The notes below the pieces were generated by a model. It saw nothing but the letters and a program-made list of their open reading frames with translations, did not search any database and was not told the DNA's origin. Of a DNA stretch of 64,000 nt, positions 45,613 through 57,772 are shown one piece after another. The stretch is taken from positions 497,975 to 561,974 of the forward strand of contig PDUO01000016.1 of NCBI GenBank assembly GCA_003008705.1, written 5' to 3'. This DNA is from Pezicula radicicola (taxonomy: Eukaryota; Ascomycota; Leotiomycetes; Helotiales; Dermateaceae). How positions within the stretch are numbered: the stretch's first letter is position 1; every line of letters begins with the position of its first letter. A program made the translations under genes and the position numbers.

Positions 45613-46579
45613 TGTGAGAAGAAAGATGAATTTCAATGTAATGCGTGAGGTAGATTGCACAGGTTTGATTGATGCTTTGCAGAAGAGAAGTCAAATTGGT
45701 TTGAAGCTGATAAAAAGAGAGGCAAGAAGGCGGGCTATCAGAAGCTTTTATAGTTTATTGATTTCACCAAGTGGTTCTGATTTTCACAAGGACATGACTT
45801 CATGGAAATCCCCCTCCTTCAGCTATGCGCCTGCGTCCCTACCTCCATACCTAACTTACTATCCTCCCCCCGGTTCGAATGTTAATTTTTTAGCCGTTGC
45901 TACACTGTAAAAATTAACATTCGAACCGGGGGGAGGATAGTACGATGCAGCCTACTGAGCTAACCTCTTGTCTCCGATGGCTATCCCCGTGGCCCTGCAT
46001 TAGCCCCGGTAGCGATACAGCCCCCGCCACCGAAGAAAAACTTCTATTCCAATCGCATAAGGTGGATGCCATGGGTTGTGAGTCTTTGAGTTTCGGTTCT
46101 GAAGTCTGAATCCTTCGTTACGGAGTCTGGTATCTGGGTTGCATGTCTGGAGTGACTACTGAGAGCTAGCCTAGCTACTCACGCTACTGTGCAATGCAAT
46201 CGTCACAGCATATCCAATAAGGTGCCGACATCGCTGAGAAACCTCCAGACTTCGGCTACAATAACCCGACAGGCTTCGGCCGAAGAAAGGCACCCAGAGT
46301 ACTATTCACGTCAATTCCTCAACCAACGACTTCTCCTAGTCCTAAACGAGTGATAATGGTCAGCCGGTCTACTGTAGCAAGGACCGAAGAAGCCTAACGC
46401 CTATGCCCGATTGACTTTTATGCTGCTCTGTATATTTCACGATATCTCCAATTCGTACAACACATTTACATCTAACAGCCGGGTGTTCCGACCCAATCCC
46501 ATAACGCCTAGCACGCTTGAGCTCCATGCGCTGCCCCATATGCTTTCGGGACAACGTGTTCTCCCATGACCGACTGAGC
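45613..46579. other. Intergenic region with a perfect hairpin
   Basis: About 970 bp between MDV1's 3' end and the aldo-keto reductase start. Besides the hairpin at 45857-45942, 46060-46330 contains repeated CTTCGG/CCGAAG short words. No gene seen. Confidence 0.5.
45857..45942. repeat. Perfect 34-bp-arm inverted repeat with 18-base spacer
   Basis: Arm 45857-45890 begins TACTATCCTCCCCCCGG and ends TTAATTTTT; arm 45909-45942 is its exact reverse complement, ending GGATAGTA. The spacer is TAGCCGTTGCTACACTGT. Perfect arms of this length cannot be chance and imply recent origin or conversion. It lies 245 bp upstream of the aldo-keto reductase start codon. It may be a fold-back/MITE-like element or a hairpin-forming regulatory sequence. 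Confidence 0.95.
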
Positions 46580-48686
46580 TTAGCACGTCCAGATTCCTAC
46601 AATGCCATCCCTACGACCTTCTGTGAGATATCCGTCCTTGATCCGAACTCTCTCGACAATAGCTGGATGTTTGCCATCCTCCTCTAATGTGACACCAGCT
46701 CCGCAATCCCAATGTCGACCATCGGTTTTATCATACACTTTGGCAACTTCCTCGCCCGCCGCCGAGACAATTCTGCGGTTATCAAACATCATGCTTGTGA
46801 TCGGAGAGTCGTAAGCATAGGCATCATGAATAGCACCTGTTCTGAGATCCCAGATCTAGTTTGTGTTAGCAATGACCTGGACTGCAAAGATTGGTATATC
46901 TTACTCGAATACTGCGATCCAAACTTCCTGTTACAAGGTGCACATCATCGAATTGTAAACAAGTTACAGGCCCAGTATGACCGACCAGACTTCGATGAAC
47001 TTGTCCACTCCTAAGATCCCATAATCGAACCATACCGTCAGCAGTACCGCAAGCCAAGGCGGCGTCGAAAACTTGGACGGCTCCAACGAAATCTGCCGAT
47101 GCATCTAAACGGCTACCTGTTTGGCGCCAGGTGCCTTCCACAGATCCCATAGTTGCTGAAGCTTGGGCAGCTGCCCACATCACATCCAAAGTCTGTACAC
47201 AACGACCCTTTTCAAGATCCCATTGTCTTAATGTCTTGTCCGCCGATCCTGAAATCAAAGTATCCCCTCGGAAATGCAATGCGGTAACTTCATCCACGTG
47301 TGCCTCTAGTGTGAATAAGGGGCAATCACGCATGCTTCCGGTAGGTGGTGGAATGGGCTCGTCTCCTAGGTCTCCAAATGCCATACCATCTTCGTCCTCC
47401 TCATCACCGCCCTTATTAATACAGTTATCCTGAGGCTCGTAAAGTGTCTTGCTGAGATCCCATAATCGAATTGTGGCATCCATTGACCCTGTTGCTACAA
47501 TGTTGTCTTCCACTTGAAGTGTTCGCACTGAGGCAGTGTGGCCCTCAAGTAGACCCATACATCTTCCAGCGCTCATATCCCACACTCGTACCGTGTCATC
47601 TAGTGCAGCTGTAACCATAGTACCAAACGGCACATCAAAATCAAGAGCTGTGATGGAGTCGCCGTGTGCCTGTATCTCTCGAATCATGGATCCCGGCTCA
47701 AAATGCTCATGTAATATTGGCATTGACTTCCGCCGGATGGTCTTGGGTTTCTTCGATCGTGTTGGCGTACTTGCGGCAGAAGGTAACTTCTCGTATATCG
47801 ACTCGGACATGAAGGAAGCATCCATTTCGCGGTCTTCAGCTCCCTCGCCATCTTCCGTTCCCGGAGGTGTCGTTTTGGCGAGAGCTTCGAGGTCGTCCAG
47901 TTCCTCTTGAGCGTCTTCAAGCCGGTTCTCAACATCAAGTACTTTTTCGAGTTAGCGTGCCCACTGCCAAGTAGTAGACATACGTACTATCATGCTCCAG
48001 TAGGGCTTCTTCCTGCTCCAATCCTGCCAGTCGGTCAATGACAATCCTCCGCATAGTATTCAAGTTGGCAATCTTCTTGTCGATCTCGTGTATCTCACTG
48101 CTTGCCATATTTTTGCGGATACCCATCATTTCCAGCTGGTGATTTAAGGTGTGCTGTTCCTTCTTGAGCTTCGCCAACGTTGGGGGAGTATCTGCGTCGT
48201 ATGTAGTATCTTCCAGCAACTTTCTGCCTCTTGACACTCGTCTTTTGTGACGTTTTCCTTCTGGACTTGCGTCCGGCAAGGTGGCCTGAAACCCTTGAAA
48301 TAGGGAGTATACATTATCATCATCTGGAATGTTTGCAAGAAGCTCGTCCGGGAGGTAGGTGAGGGCGCGGTATTGGATCTCAGTCCTTGATATCCTCGAG
48401 CGTACAAGATCGGTAGGGGATGTCTTTGCGAAAGAGAAGACACTACGTTGTAAGTTCGGACGTCTTAACTGTTTGTGTAGGTCGGTCATGGCATTGTGGT
48501 AATGAGTGCTCGACGACGGGTCGGTCAAAGATCCCATCAAGTGTCCAGCTGTGGTCGTAACTTTCCTCCCAAATGCCTCTACTCCTCGAGTCTGTTCCGG
48601 TCAGCGTGCTGCACGATGGTCTGGCGAATGAATGCAAATCCTACAGATATTATCGCAGAGTCCTCATCTGCTTGATCTGGAGGCAT
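46580..48686 (-). CDS. MDV1: Mitochondrial division protein 1 (Mdv1-type WD40 adaptor)
   Basis: Exons 48686-48645, 48591-47988, 47941-46905 and 46855-46580 give 652 residues. Mdv1 links the outer-membrane receptor Fis1 to the dynamin Dnm1 during mitochondrial fission. The N-terminus, completed by a 14-codon first exon ([14 protein letters not shown]), continues [20 protein letters not shown], the family-typical Fis1-binding start. A coiled coil spans about residues 140-230 ([34 protein letters not shown]). Seven WD40 blades fill the C-terminal 350 residues ([55 protein letters not shown]). An acidic insert ([14 protein letters not shown]) lies in one blade. The first intron uses an unusual GTAGGA donor. 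Divergent from chorismate mutase. Confidence 0.93.
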
Positions 48687-49256
48687 TGTGGCAACCTAAG
48701 CCATCCGTACGCTTTCTATTCACCGCAAAGCGAGCATGCAGAATTGGTATTCGGATTTACAAGGGTTGTTCGTCACTGAAAGCTTTGGGAAGATATTTAT
48801 GGGCGATATGATATTACCATATTATGCGAGGTCGAGGTCGTGTGAGGGTGCCCCGATGATGTTGTCTCGAAGCCACTGTGGCGTCCACTGTTCCTGCCTT
48901 ACCTGATGGGCTTTCGGACAAAACTCTAGACTTCCTCGACTTCGTCTTTCCTGCTCTCTGTGCCATGTAAGGGAAGACCGAAGACTTTCTCCAAGAGAAT
49001 GAGATGGAGAGATACAAGCGTCTCACAATTGAATTCTCTCTCTTTCACAATGCCATAGCATGGCCGTTCAAAATTTAGTCGACTTTACGATATGAAATAG
49101 GTACAATCTTGTGCCTGAATCAAACCGTACGGAAGTTAAAGTCGGCCGCACAAGGGTCAAATACAGTACAGTAGTAAATAATCTGACAAACCCCACCTTC
49201 TCCATAGACACAGAAAGAGAGGAATTTGTTCCAAAGGTTCCAACCAAAGCCACAAA
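48687..49256. other. Shared upstream region of MDV1 and chorismate mutase
   Basis: 570 bp between divergent start codons. A TACAGTACAGTAG word lies at about 49162. No coding sequence is supported. Confidence 0.6.
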
Positions 49257-50242
49257 ATGGACGCAGTCATCGATCTTTCGGATGCCTCGAAAGCTCTGGA
49301 TCTTGCAAATATCCGCTTCCAGCTAATGTAAGTATGTCGCTTCTTACCTGTAACATAAACTCGCTTTTCTCCCGTGGGGTTGAGCACAAGAACCGGAAGT
49401 TAGCCAATGCGACTCAATTCCATCAGAATGCGCCGGACGGTGTCTTCAGCATATGAGTGGTGGCATGCAAAGCCCTACAAGGCCAAATCTGTATAACACA
49501 TTATTCCTCGCTGACAGCTCTCGACAGTCGACTGGAGGACACAATCACTTTCCACCTCATCGAAAGAGTCCAATTCCCTCTCAATGAAACGATTTACAAG
49601 CCAGGCGCAGTCCAGATACCAGATTGGAACCTCAGCTTCCTAGACTGGACGCTTTTCCAACAAGAAAAACTTCAGTCCTTAATCCGACGTTACGAATCGC
49701 CCGACGAATACCCATACTTTCCAGACGCGCTCGAGAAGCCTATCCTACAAGCTCTCCATTACCCCAAGATCCTACACAAAAATGACGTCAACGTCAACGA
49801 GAAAATCAAGAAGAGTTACATAGAGCATTTCCTACCAGGAGCATGCCCGAACCTGGGACGAAACGATAGGGGAGAGACGCAGGAGAATTATGGCTCAGCG
49901 GCTGTATGCGACATTGCATGTTTACAGGCTTTGTCAAGACGAATACATTTTGGAAAGTTTGTGGCAGAGTCCAAGTTTCAGACCGAGACGGAGAAGTTCA
50001 CGGAGTTGATCAAGGCTGGAGACCGAGAAGGCATTGGAGCCGCAATCACAAAGCCGGCTGTGGAGTTGCAGGTACTGGAGCGGTTAAGACTGAAGGCTAA
50101 GACCTACGGTACTGATCCCAGTTCGAGTGTGGAGGGACCTGGAAAGATTAATGTTGAAGCGGTAGTAAAGATGTACAAGGATTTCGTGATTCCTTTAACT
50201 AAAGAAGTGGAGGTCGAGTACTTGATGCAGCGGCTAGAATAA
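49257..50242 (+). CDS. ARO7: Chorismate mutase
   Basis: Converts chorismate to prephenate, the first committed step to Phe and Tyr. Exons 49257-49327 and 49528-50242 give 261 residues, the usual length of the eukaryotic AroQ-type all-helical enzyme. The start [21 protein letters not shown] contains the conserved active-site Arg (residue 20). Other signatures are [24 protein letters not shown] with [18 protein letters not shown], and the C-terminus [17 protein letters not shown] with the conserved Thr248 and Glu252 pair. In yeast this enzyme is activated by Trp and inhibited by Tyr. The 201-nt intron splits an Ile codon; starting at the ATG-less frame within the intron would remove the catalytic N-terminus. 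Confidence 0.95.
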
Positions 50243-50379
50243 GCTTAGACATTGTAGACCAAATAGCTAAGAATGTCCCCTTAGAGCCCTGTTAGCTTTA
50301 GATTAACAAGTTAACGCAGACGAACATTATTAATTGATTTCCCACTAAGGTATTAAGTTGATTTTTGATTTATTTTTGT

Positions 50380-51304
50380 TCATTGAGGAGGACTTAGGTA
50401 GTCGCCAATTGCTTTGACTGCACCCTCAAATTTGCTTGCTTCAATCAGGATCATGGATCCTTGTGGTTTGATACCCATCTCCTGGAAGGCTCTCTTGCTA
50501 TCCGCGGCAGCATCACCCTCATCCTTCGTATACTCATACGTTCCAGAAGCCAGCGCATGCCTCTGCAGTACTTCGTCTTCTGGGTGGAAGTAGAAAGTCT
50601 CCTTGGCACCCTTAGATGCCTTGCTCTTCTTTTGTCTTGGTGCATCTTCCTGATCAAGAGTAGACGCAATTTCGTGGTAGGTTTTGGAGAGGATGAGGTA
50701 GTGTGTAAACTCATACGGCTCCTTGTCCTCCACTGCCGCCTCAATTTCGTCTATCAGCATAGCATACATCGGTGGTGCGATTTCGGATGGGACGTTGATT
50801 AAACGTTCTGCGAGAAGCAGACCGACTTGGGCACCAGATTGTAGCAAGCCTGAAAGTGGTGCAAGAGAAGAATTCAAGCTCGCTTTCTCTGCGAGGTATT
50901 TCGTCAGGTCTTTAACAACTGGCTTTTCTCGGTGCTCATGTAGATTAAGAATAGTAAGGAACGCGTAAGGATCAGTCTCGTCTCCATCGACCTTAACTGT
51001 GGATCCGATGGTGGGTTGTGAGAGGATGAGATCTGAGAGTTCGGAAAGGTTGAAGAGTTGCGCATCGCAATCTAGTAATTGTCTGATAAGACTTTTGACA
51101 CCGTGAAAGTCGACTTCAGGCTTGAAGTTGAACCATTCGAATTCTACGTTTACGACATCGTCCATGTCCTACGCGCTTGTTAGCAAATCAATATGAAAGC
51201 GCGGGGTACTTTTGGGGGGGGTATACGTCGTCGCTGCCACTTTCATCGTCTGTACGAGGAGCGTCTGGAAGGACTTCCGCATCTCGAACTCTCTTCTTGA
51301 CCAT
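50380..51304 (-). CDS. BCP1: Bcp1/BCCIP-family nuclear protein
   Basis: Exons 51304-51227 and 51168-50380 give 288 residues, close to yeast Bcp1. Bcp1 is a nuclear chaperone for ribosomal protein Rpl23 (uL14) and supports nuclear export of the kinase Mss4. The first exon encodes a basic then acidic N-terminus ([22 protein letters not shown]). The domain starts [23 protein letters not shown] and includes [36 protein letters not shown], and [13 protein letters not shown] [16 protein letters not shown]. Near the end, [13 protein letters not shown] matches the family. Overlaps nothing; 137 bp separates its stop codon from that of the convergent chorismate mutase. Confidence 0.93.
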
Positions 51305-51807
51305 TTTGACTGGTGTATTGAGAATGGAGGGCTAAATCCTGAACAGCTCTGATTTAGTATTTTTGACATCAAGTATGAGGTGGGTAAGCACACCGCCAAA
51401 CTTTTTTTGCCGTCGCTAAAACTGGTGCGATTCTAGTACAGTTTAGGGCGTTGACAGATGAACTAACTATTCCGTAGACACTCCGAAGTTCGGTTCTCAG
51501 GTCTGTCGCAGCGTCGCTCCTAAACGTCAGATAGGTTTTCATTGAACAGTAAACCTCAGTCATGATTTAACACTTCAGAAACCGCACTTCACTTGTTTTT
51601 TTTTGTTCAAAATATGTCCATCTATCACTATCATTATGCACAGAAGAGCATGGAGGTATTATCCATAGTTCATGGACACCTATTGACAGCATCTTCTCAT
51701 ACCAGGCACAGTGCCAAACAAATTTAAGTGGCCTCACTGGAGACATCTAAACATGATTCAATTTGATCTCCTCTTTGCCACTCCACTATCTGACAAAGAT
51801 TGTACTT
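51305..51807. other. Intergenic gap
   Basis: 500 bp holding the BCP1 promoter and the 3' region of the epimerase gene. A T run lies at 51597-51605. No gene seen. Confidence 0.55.
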
Positions 51808-53199
51808 CTAGGCTTTCTGTCCGGAGACCTTCTCCCTATAGCCTTTCTCGATACCAAGCCTCTTCGCCTCCGTGACAACAATGTTTTCCATCTCATCCTC
51901 CAAGCTCTTCCCGGTTGGCTTCCATCCCAAGACCTTCCTGGCCCTCTTTGCGAATCCCTTGGAATTCAGACCCCAGGTCTGGGCTGTAAACCCGCCATAT
52001 TCATCCACCTCGCCGGGCCCAAAAACCTTGACGTCTTTGCTGTCAATGAAACCCTTTTTGTGAGCAATATCCGCTACTTGCTTTGATACTAAGCCCCAGA
52101 TATGATGGCCATTTTCAGCAAGGAAATAACCTTTTGGTCCCCAGATCTCGGCAAATTGACTGCCATCCGCTTCTCTCGTTGAGACGGCGTGCTCGACCAG
52201 CAGTACATACAAATCACCCAGGTCGTGTACATGCACATTGTCCCATTCTGTCAAACCCTTACCCAACTGTGGAGCTACACCATTCTTCAGCGTTCTCGCC
52301 ACAAGTTCATAAACTTGTCTACTTCTTTGGTTACCTGGGCCACGGCCAGGCCCATAAATGGTAGGTGGGCATACGATTGCCGTCCTCAGCACGTCGGGAT
52401 TAGCCGCATTAGCTTCGAGAACGATTTTATCGACATCACGGTGAAGTGCAGTGTCGGGTAGGCCTGTGAGGGCCTGTACATCTTCAAGGTCATCATAAGG
52501 CTTTTGGGACGGCGGCTCTCCATAGGTTTTGGTCTCCATGTCATGCCTAGTCAGAAACTCAGAGTTAATTTACTTATTTCAGATATTTCGGGAGTAACTC
52601 AAACGTGTTTCAATAACAATGAGTCATTCAGTCCTAGAAGACACAAATTATTTACTCCGGAAACTTGACAACATACCAGCAAAGGATAGCCGTTCCCGAA
52701 AGATGGATATAGAAACCGGGGTTGGTTTTGTTATGTCCTGCTAGGATGCCTTTCGTGATAGCTCTGGCGGCACCTTCATGATCCGAAGAGTCGGCAGTGT
52801 CTATCTTAAGGGTCAATATTGACATTGTAGATATATGTGATAAAGAAGACCTTACGGATAATAATGTCTGCTTTGGCGCTTTCTTCTTCGAGCAGAGATG
52901 AATCCTCAAGGGTTCCATAAACGAGCCGGATTTTTGGAAACGCTGCTGCTACTGGAGCACCTTTGTCTGAGTCTCTTACGATGGCAGTATACTCGTATTC
53001 TGGGTGCGCCTTGGAACTACGATATCAGCTAGCTCTTACAAGAGTGTGGATTTTCAAACCTTGTAGAGAGCGAAGAGGGCATCGCCTCCGATGTAGCCTG
53101 TAACTCCTGTGCTAGAAGCACTTATGTTAACCTTGGTCCTTGGGTGTTTGCATTGAGCATCCCTTCGCAAATAACTTACATGAAGATCTTGGGCGCCAT
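51808..53199 (-). CDS. NAD-dependent epimerase/dehydratase-like SDR protein
   Basis: Exons 53199-53180, 53111-53060, 53009-52856, 52800-52677 and 52546-51808 give 362 residues. The N-terminal Rossmann motif TGVTGYIGG (Gly9, Gly12, Gly15) is assembled across the first two exons, the first only 20 nt long. The rest shows the atypical SDR pattern of a fungal family: EYEYTAIVRDSDKG, ADIIIHTADSSDHEGAARAI, ICPPTIYGPGRGPGNQRSRQVYEL, and a C-terminal WGLNSKGFAKRARKVLGWKPTGKS. Probably cytosolic; the substrate is unknown. The exon structure is inferred from the frame across five blocks of family-like sequence. The fourth intron (130 nt) contains GAGTTACTCCC and GAATGACTCATTG, reminiscent of the dispersed motif. 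Confidence 0.87.
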
Positions 53200-54542
53200 G
53201 ACTTGAATTCTTGCAGCAATCTTTGGCTATGTACCTGTTTGATGGTTTGTAGGAGGAAGAGTAGCGAAGGCTGCAGTCTGGATTTATTTCCATCTAATTC
53301 CAGCCTCGTGAACTGCGGGGTGTTCTATAATGAGGGGCAAGTGACGTGATGTGCCTTATCACTTGATGTGCAATAACAATCTCTCATGCAATTATCCATC
53401 ACTTTAGCAAAGACATTTAATACTGGAACAAGTTGCAAAGCAGCATCGTGCCCATGGGTATTCCATCTCTGATCAATGACATCATACAAGACAAGTTGGG
53501 TCGTCTCTATTCCCACATGCTAGGTACAGTATACATCAAGAATGGTTCATAACATGCATTGCTCATGCTCGAACACACCACAGGAATCGTCTCTCGAAAA
53601 CAGCGCAGCTCTCACTTTCGGCAGCAATGGCTTTCGCTCGAATTGCTGTAGGGCCCACAGCCAGAGTGGAACAATTTGACAGTGGTTGAAGATCAGTTGC
53701 AAGGACAGAGCAAAACATTATCCACCTACAGTAGAACAACAAGCAAACGAGACTCTCCATATCTAGCCAAGATGTACTGCACAGGTGTCTCGGTACGTAA
53801 TGAATGATATTGACCTTCAACGGAATCTCTCATCACCGCTGTCGGCAGCCGCAGCAACCCCTTTCCCTTGGCGAGGCTTTTGGCTTGCTTAAACTTTGGA
53901 GTAAGACCGAGGTTCTGGTGGTCAGGACTCTTAAGAAATGGGGAATACCCCGCTTGCAAGACTGTAATAATGTGTCGTTTGCTTGGCTAGATTTCCGATA
54001 TTTATTTGTCTGTTTGTCTTTTGGGCATTACAGTAGTAGAGGAGAAAGCGAGTAAAGTCATCTGTCGAAGATCGAAAGCTACAGTACTGTACGGTAGGTA
54101 CATCTATTAGCGAGATCACCCCTATCCCCTATCTACAGTCTCCTAAATCCTGACTCAGCGAACAAGCAGCCTCTGTCAATGCTGCTGGGTTTGCCTTTCA
54201 AACACCCACTTCCCCAACTTCCTTGTCGTCTTTATTTGATTCAATTTTCATCTGCCCTCCCTCGTAAACAGCCTGAAAGGTTAGCTGACGGCGATCAACG
54301 CGAAACGCTGCCTTCTTGGCAATTCTCCCGGCCCTTTCGGCGACATTGGGAAAATCACAGGACCACTCTCTTTTACACCCCTCCCCCCCCATGTTAGCTA
54401 GACTTGGTATACTGCATACAGTACAGTAGACCCTATAAGAGCCAAGATGCTCTCCCAACTTTCTTTTCCTCACGCCTACGTCTTGTTGTCGCTCTTTCAT
54501 TCTTTTGCATCCTATCTTGGTACTGCTTGTTCTTCCTTAGCC
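53200..54542. other. Intergenic region
   Basis: 1.3 kb between divergent starts, with GTACAGTA-type words at about 53524, 54081 and 54419. The last 96 bases (54447-54542) keep the lactonase-like frame open from an upstream ATG. No separate gene is supported. Confidence 0.5.
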
Positions 54543-55858
54543 ATGCGCTTCCAACTTCCTTTGGGAGGTCTTCTGACCACCACGGTCGTTGCTACCAATC
54601 TCTATGTCTCTTCATATGCTGGGTCCATTACTACCCTTCAATTGAATCAATGTGTGGACGGTTCATACTCTCTGGACATCCTTTCTGCCACGAACGGGTC
54701 TGCGCCAAATCCATCGTGGTTAACTTTGGATGCAGACAAGGGAGTCGTTTACTGTGTCGATGAAGGACTTTCGACACCAAATGGGTCTTTGGCTTCATAT
54801 TCGACATCCGCATCGGGAGAACTCACTGAACTTGATCGCTTAAGTGTAATCAGTGGACCTGTGTCGTCGGTAGTTTACAACCAAGGAAAGGCACTTGCAG
54901 TCGCTCACTAGTAAGACCCAACAGCTCCTCTTTTTTTTTCTACGTCCAAAGCTAACTCATCTTAACAGCTCCGGGTCTGCAGTTGCCACTTATGAGCTCC
55001 TAGTATCGGGTGGTTTGCAAGAACTGCAAAGATTCCCATTCACACTGTCAGCTCCCGGGCCAAATCCAGATCGCCAAGATGCACCCCACCCGCACCAAGC
55101 TCTTGTGGATCCAACCGACACCTTTATTCTATCCCCCGATCTAGGAGCGGACCTTGTTAGGGTATTCAGCATTGATGCATCCACCAGTGCTCTGACTGAA
55201 TCTAAATCCCTCGAAGTTCCCGCTGGTTCAGGTCCTCGGCACGGCGCGTTCAAGGTGTCTGAAGACAACACCTTCTTCTTCCTCGTTTCTGAATTAAGCA
55301 ATACCGTTACTTCCTACAAAGTAATCTATGGCAATCAAACCTTGGACTTTGAGGAGGTCTTTACTAGTGGCACCTATGGTGACATGACAACCCCCTCAGG
55401 AGCAGCGGCAGCTGAGTGTCTCCTATCGGTAAGTTCTCCAACTTCACCCTGTCTAAACAACTAACTCATATCAATCTAAGCCCGGCGGAGAATTCCTTCT
55501 GACCTCGTCTCGAAATGACTCTCTTTTACAAATCGACAACTTCGACAGTACTAACACTACCAAGATTACCTCTGACACTCTCCAATCTTGGGCTATCAAC
55601 TCTACAACTGGCGCCCTATCATTCCATCAACTGGCTCCAGCAGGAGGTCGTTTCCCTCGTCAATTCTCAGTCAATCTAAATGGAACACTAGCTGCTGTTG
55701 GGCTGCAGACTGATGGTCGGGTTGTTATTGTTGAGAGAAATGTTGAGGATGGAACTTTTGGCAACTTTGTTGCTGAGATCGACATTCCCGGAGGTCAAAT
55801 CACGAGTGTCATTTGGGATGAGTGCACGATTTGTGAGTTGTATGAGGATGGAAACTAG
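54543..55858 (+). CDS. Secreted lactonase-like beta-propeller protein
   Basis: Exons 54543-54910, 54969-55428 and 55481-55858 give 401 residues. The fold is that of 6-phosphogluconolactonase of the seven-bladed propeller type and of cycloisomerase-like fungal secreted proteins. A signal peptide is visible at the start (MRFQLPLGGLLTTTVVA), followed by TNLYVSSYAGSITTLQL. Typical family sequences are SWLTLDADKGVVYCVDEG, DAPHPHQALVDPTDTFILSPDLGADLVRV, GPRHGAFK, and PGGEFLLTSSRN. Several N-x-S/T sites are present, as in a secreted glycoprotein. The Cys pairs (CVDG, CVDEG) fit disulfides. An in-frame ATG at 54447 would add 32 residues; I prefer 54543 because the signal peptide begins there. Confidence 0.87.
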
Positions 55859-57772
55859 GCTTAACAATGTCTGAGGTGATGAAAGGTGCCTATGCTGATG
55901 AGGTATGAAGAATGATATTTGAGCTGATAAAAGATGTATTAGAAGTGGGAGACCTACACTAGATACATAGAATATATTGCAACTTAATCACTAGATATTA
56001 AAGAATCAAGTGAGTAGTGCCATCAAAACTAGCACTACCATACGAAGAGAGAATAATTCGGCAGACTGGGAGTACTCAGATGAAAAAAGCTATCCTGCTA
56101 GAAATCCATTCTCCCTCCCATTGCCTCCCTCTATCCATCCATCCATATCCATAATTCACTTGATCTTGTTCAAAAGTTCAAAAAGAAAACACAAGCAAGC
56201 TGTGAAGCCCCCAATCCAACCAATTCCAGCCAATCTCCCACATGAATCAAATTCGTCACAGTCTTCCCTATCAATTTCAAATCCTCTAGCTTCTAGACCA
56301 TCCCCATCCATCTGCACAACAAACAATCTTCATCACAATCACACCCCCTGAACTAATCGGGCCTTCTCTTCTTAAAAAAAAAAGTCTCACTCAATATTTT
56401 GTACGGAGTAGTTTCCACATATATATATATATATATAAAGTTTACTTTTCCTTCCCATTCCCACTTCTCTATGGAGTACAGGACATGACTGGCCACCATC
56501 TAGATAAAGGTAGGCGAGCGAGAGCACATTGATCCCAAATTTGCTTGTCGTCATTCTTTTGGCGAACTTTTACGTGCAGGTTATATATAATTCACATATA
56601 AATGATAAGCATATATATGCAGGTAGTAGACTATACTCCATAAATTTTACTCAGCATCTTCCCAATCCTGCCTTACATACTCGGTTAAGTTCTAGAACTC
56701 TATGGATTGATCATCATCATTTTCCTATTTCCTATGTACATGGTTCTAGAACTACATGAGAAATAGAACTAGTCAATATGAATCCACTAACTTATTATAA
56801 ATACATTCGGCAAAAATTAAACTGTTTACGCAGGTAAACGTGGATGACATACGGAGGTATTATCAAATCATCTATTAACACGACACTATCTTCTTACTAT
56901 CCTAACCTTAACATCTAAGGTAGTACTTTATAATACTACTGCTATCCTTGTAAACCGCATTGTATGTGCTTAAGTATATTACTTGACGTTGAAACTCTTT
57001 CTTCATTACGGAGGTATTACTTAGCATGATGGTGTTGGTGAGTTGGGTTGGTTTCTTGCTCTGAGGCACGGACTCGAGTAATTATATGCATACCTGATAA
57101 CTTGAATCATTGAACAGATGCGTCAGTGGTGCTGCGAAGGTCACATTTTACGTTCTATTAGGTAAGCTTTAACGATATCATTGGCTTCCAAACGGTGTTT
57201 CCTGGTGCTTGGGGACACCAAAGGCAGTGGAAGCGGCTGGAAGCCACAAGTACCATTTTTATAGTGAGATGAATACTTTGCTGAGTTGAGTAATCTGCTT
57301 GGGAGTAACATGAGGATATGATATACTTCCTCCTACTCCTGGACAATTAGACTTGGTCAAGTACATGGTCAAGCAAAGGGTGTATGTGTTTGGATCATTG
57401 AATTCATCTATGCGCACCCAGAATGTGAAACCAGAAAATGAATAATCCGTATTGCTCGCATTGCTATGTCGAAGTACTAGGCTACCCAGCTAGCCGTTCC
57501 TGCCCTTTTCTACCCAGAGATTCATAAACGCCGTCTACTCTATACAAAATCAAATGCGCCACCAGTAGTGAAGCCTGAGCTCTTCAGTGCTTCACTGTAT
57601 GCAAATGCTACTGTTTATACACGCCCTATATGCTGCCGTTCGCACCGTACGCCGTCGCTTGAATGCAAAAATGCACTATAATACAGAAATCCAAAGTGGA
57701 AGTGAAAGTCGTTTCTGGATGTTGTCGTTTCTGAATGCCATAAAATCGTGATATTGAGTTACTCTAGTAATC
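55859..57772. other. Convergent gene-free region
   Basis: 1.9 kb of mostly AT-rich DNA between convergent stop codons, with an (AT)n run at 56419-56437 and C-rich stretches near 56110. No gene is supported. Confidence 0.55.
56419..56437. repeat. (AT)n microsatellite
   Basis: About nine AT dinucleotides in a row, directly after TTTCCAC. Intergenic. Confidence 0.9.
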
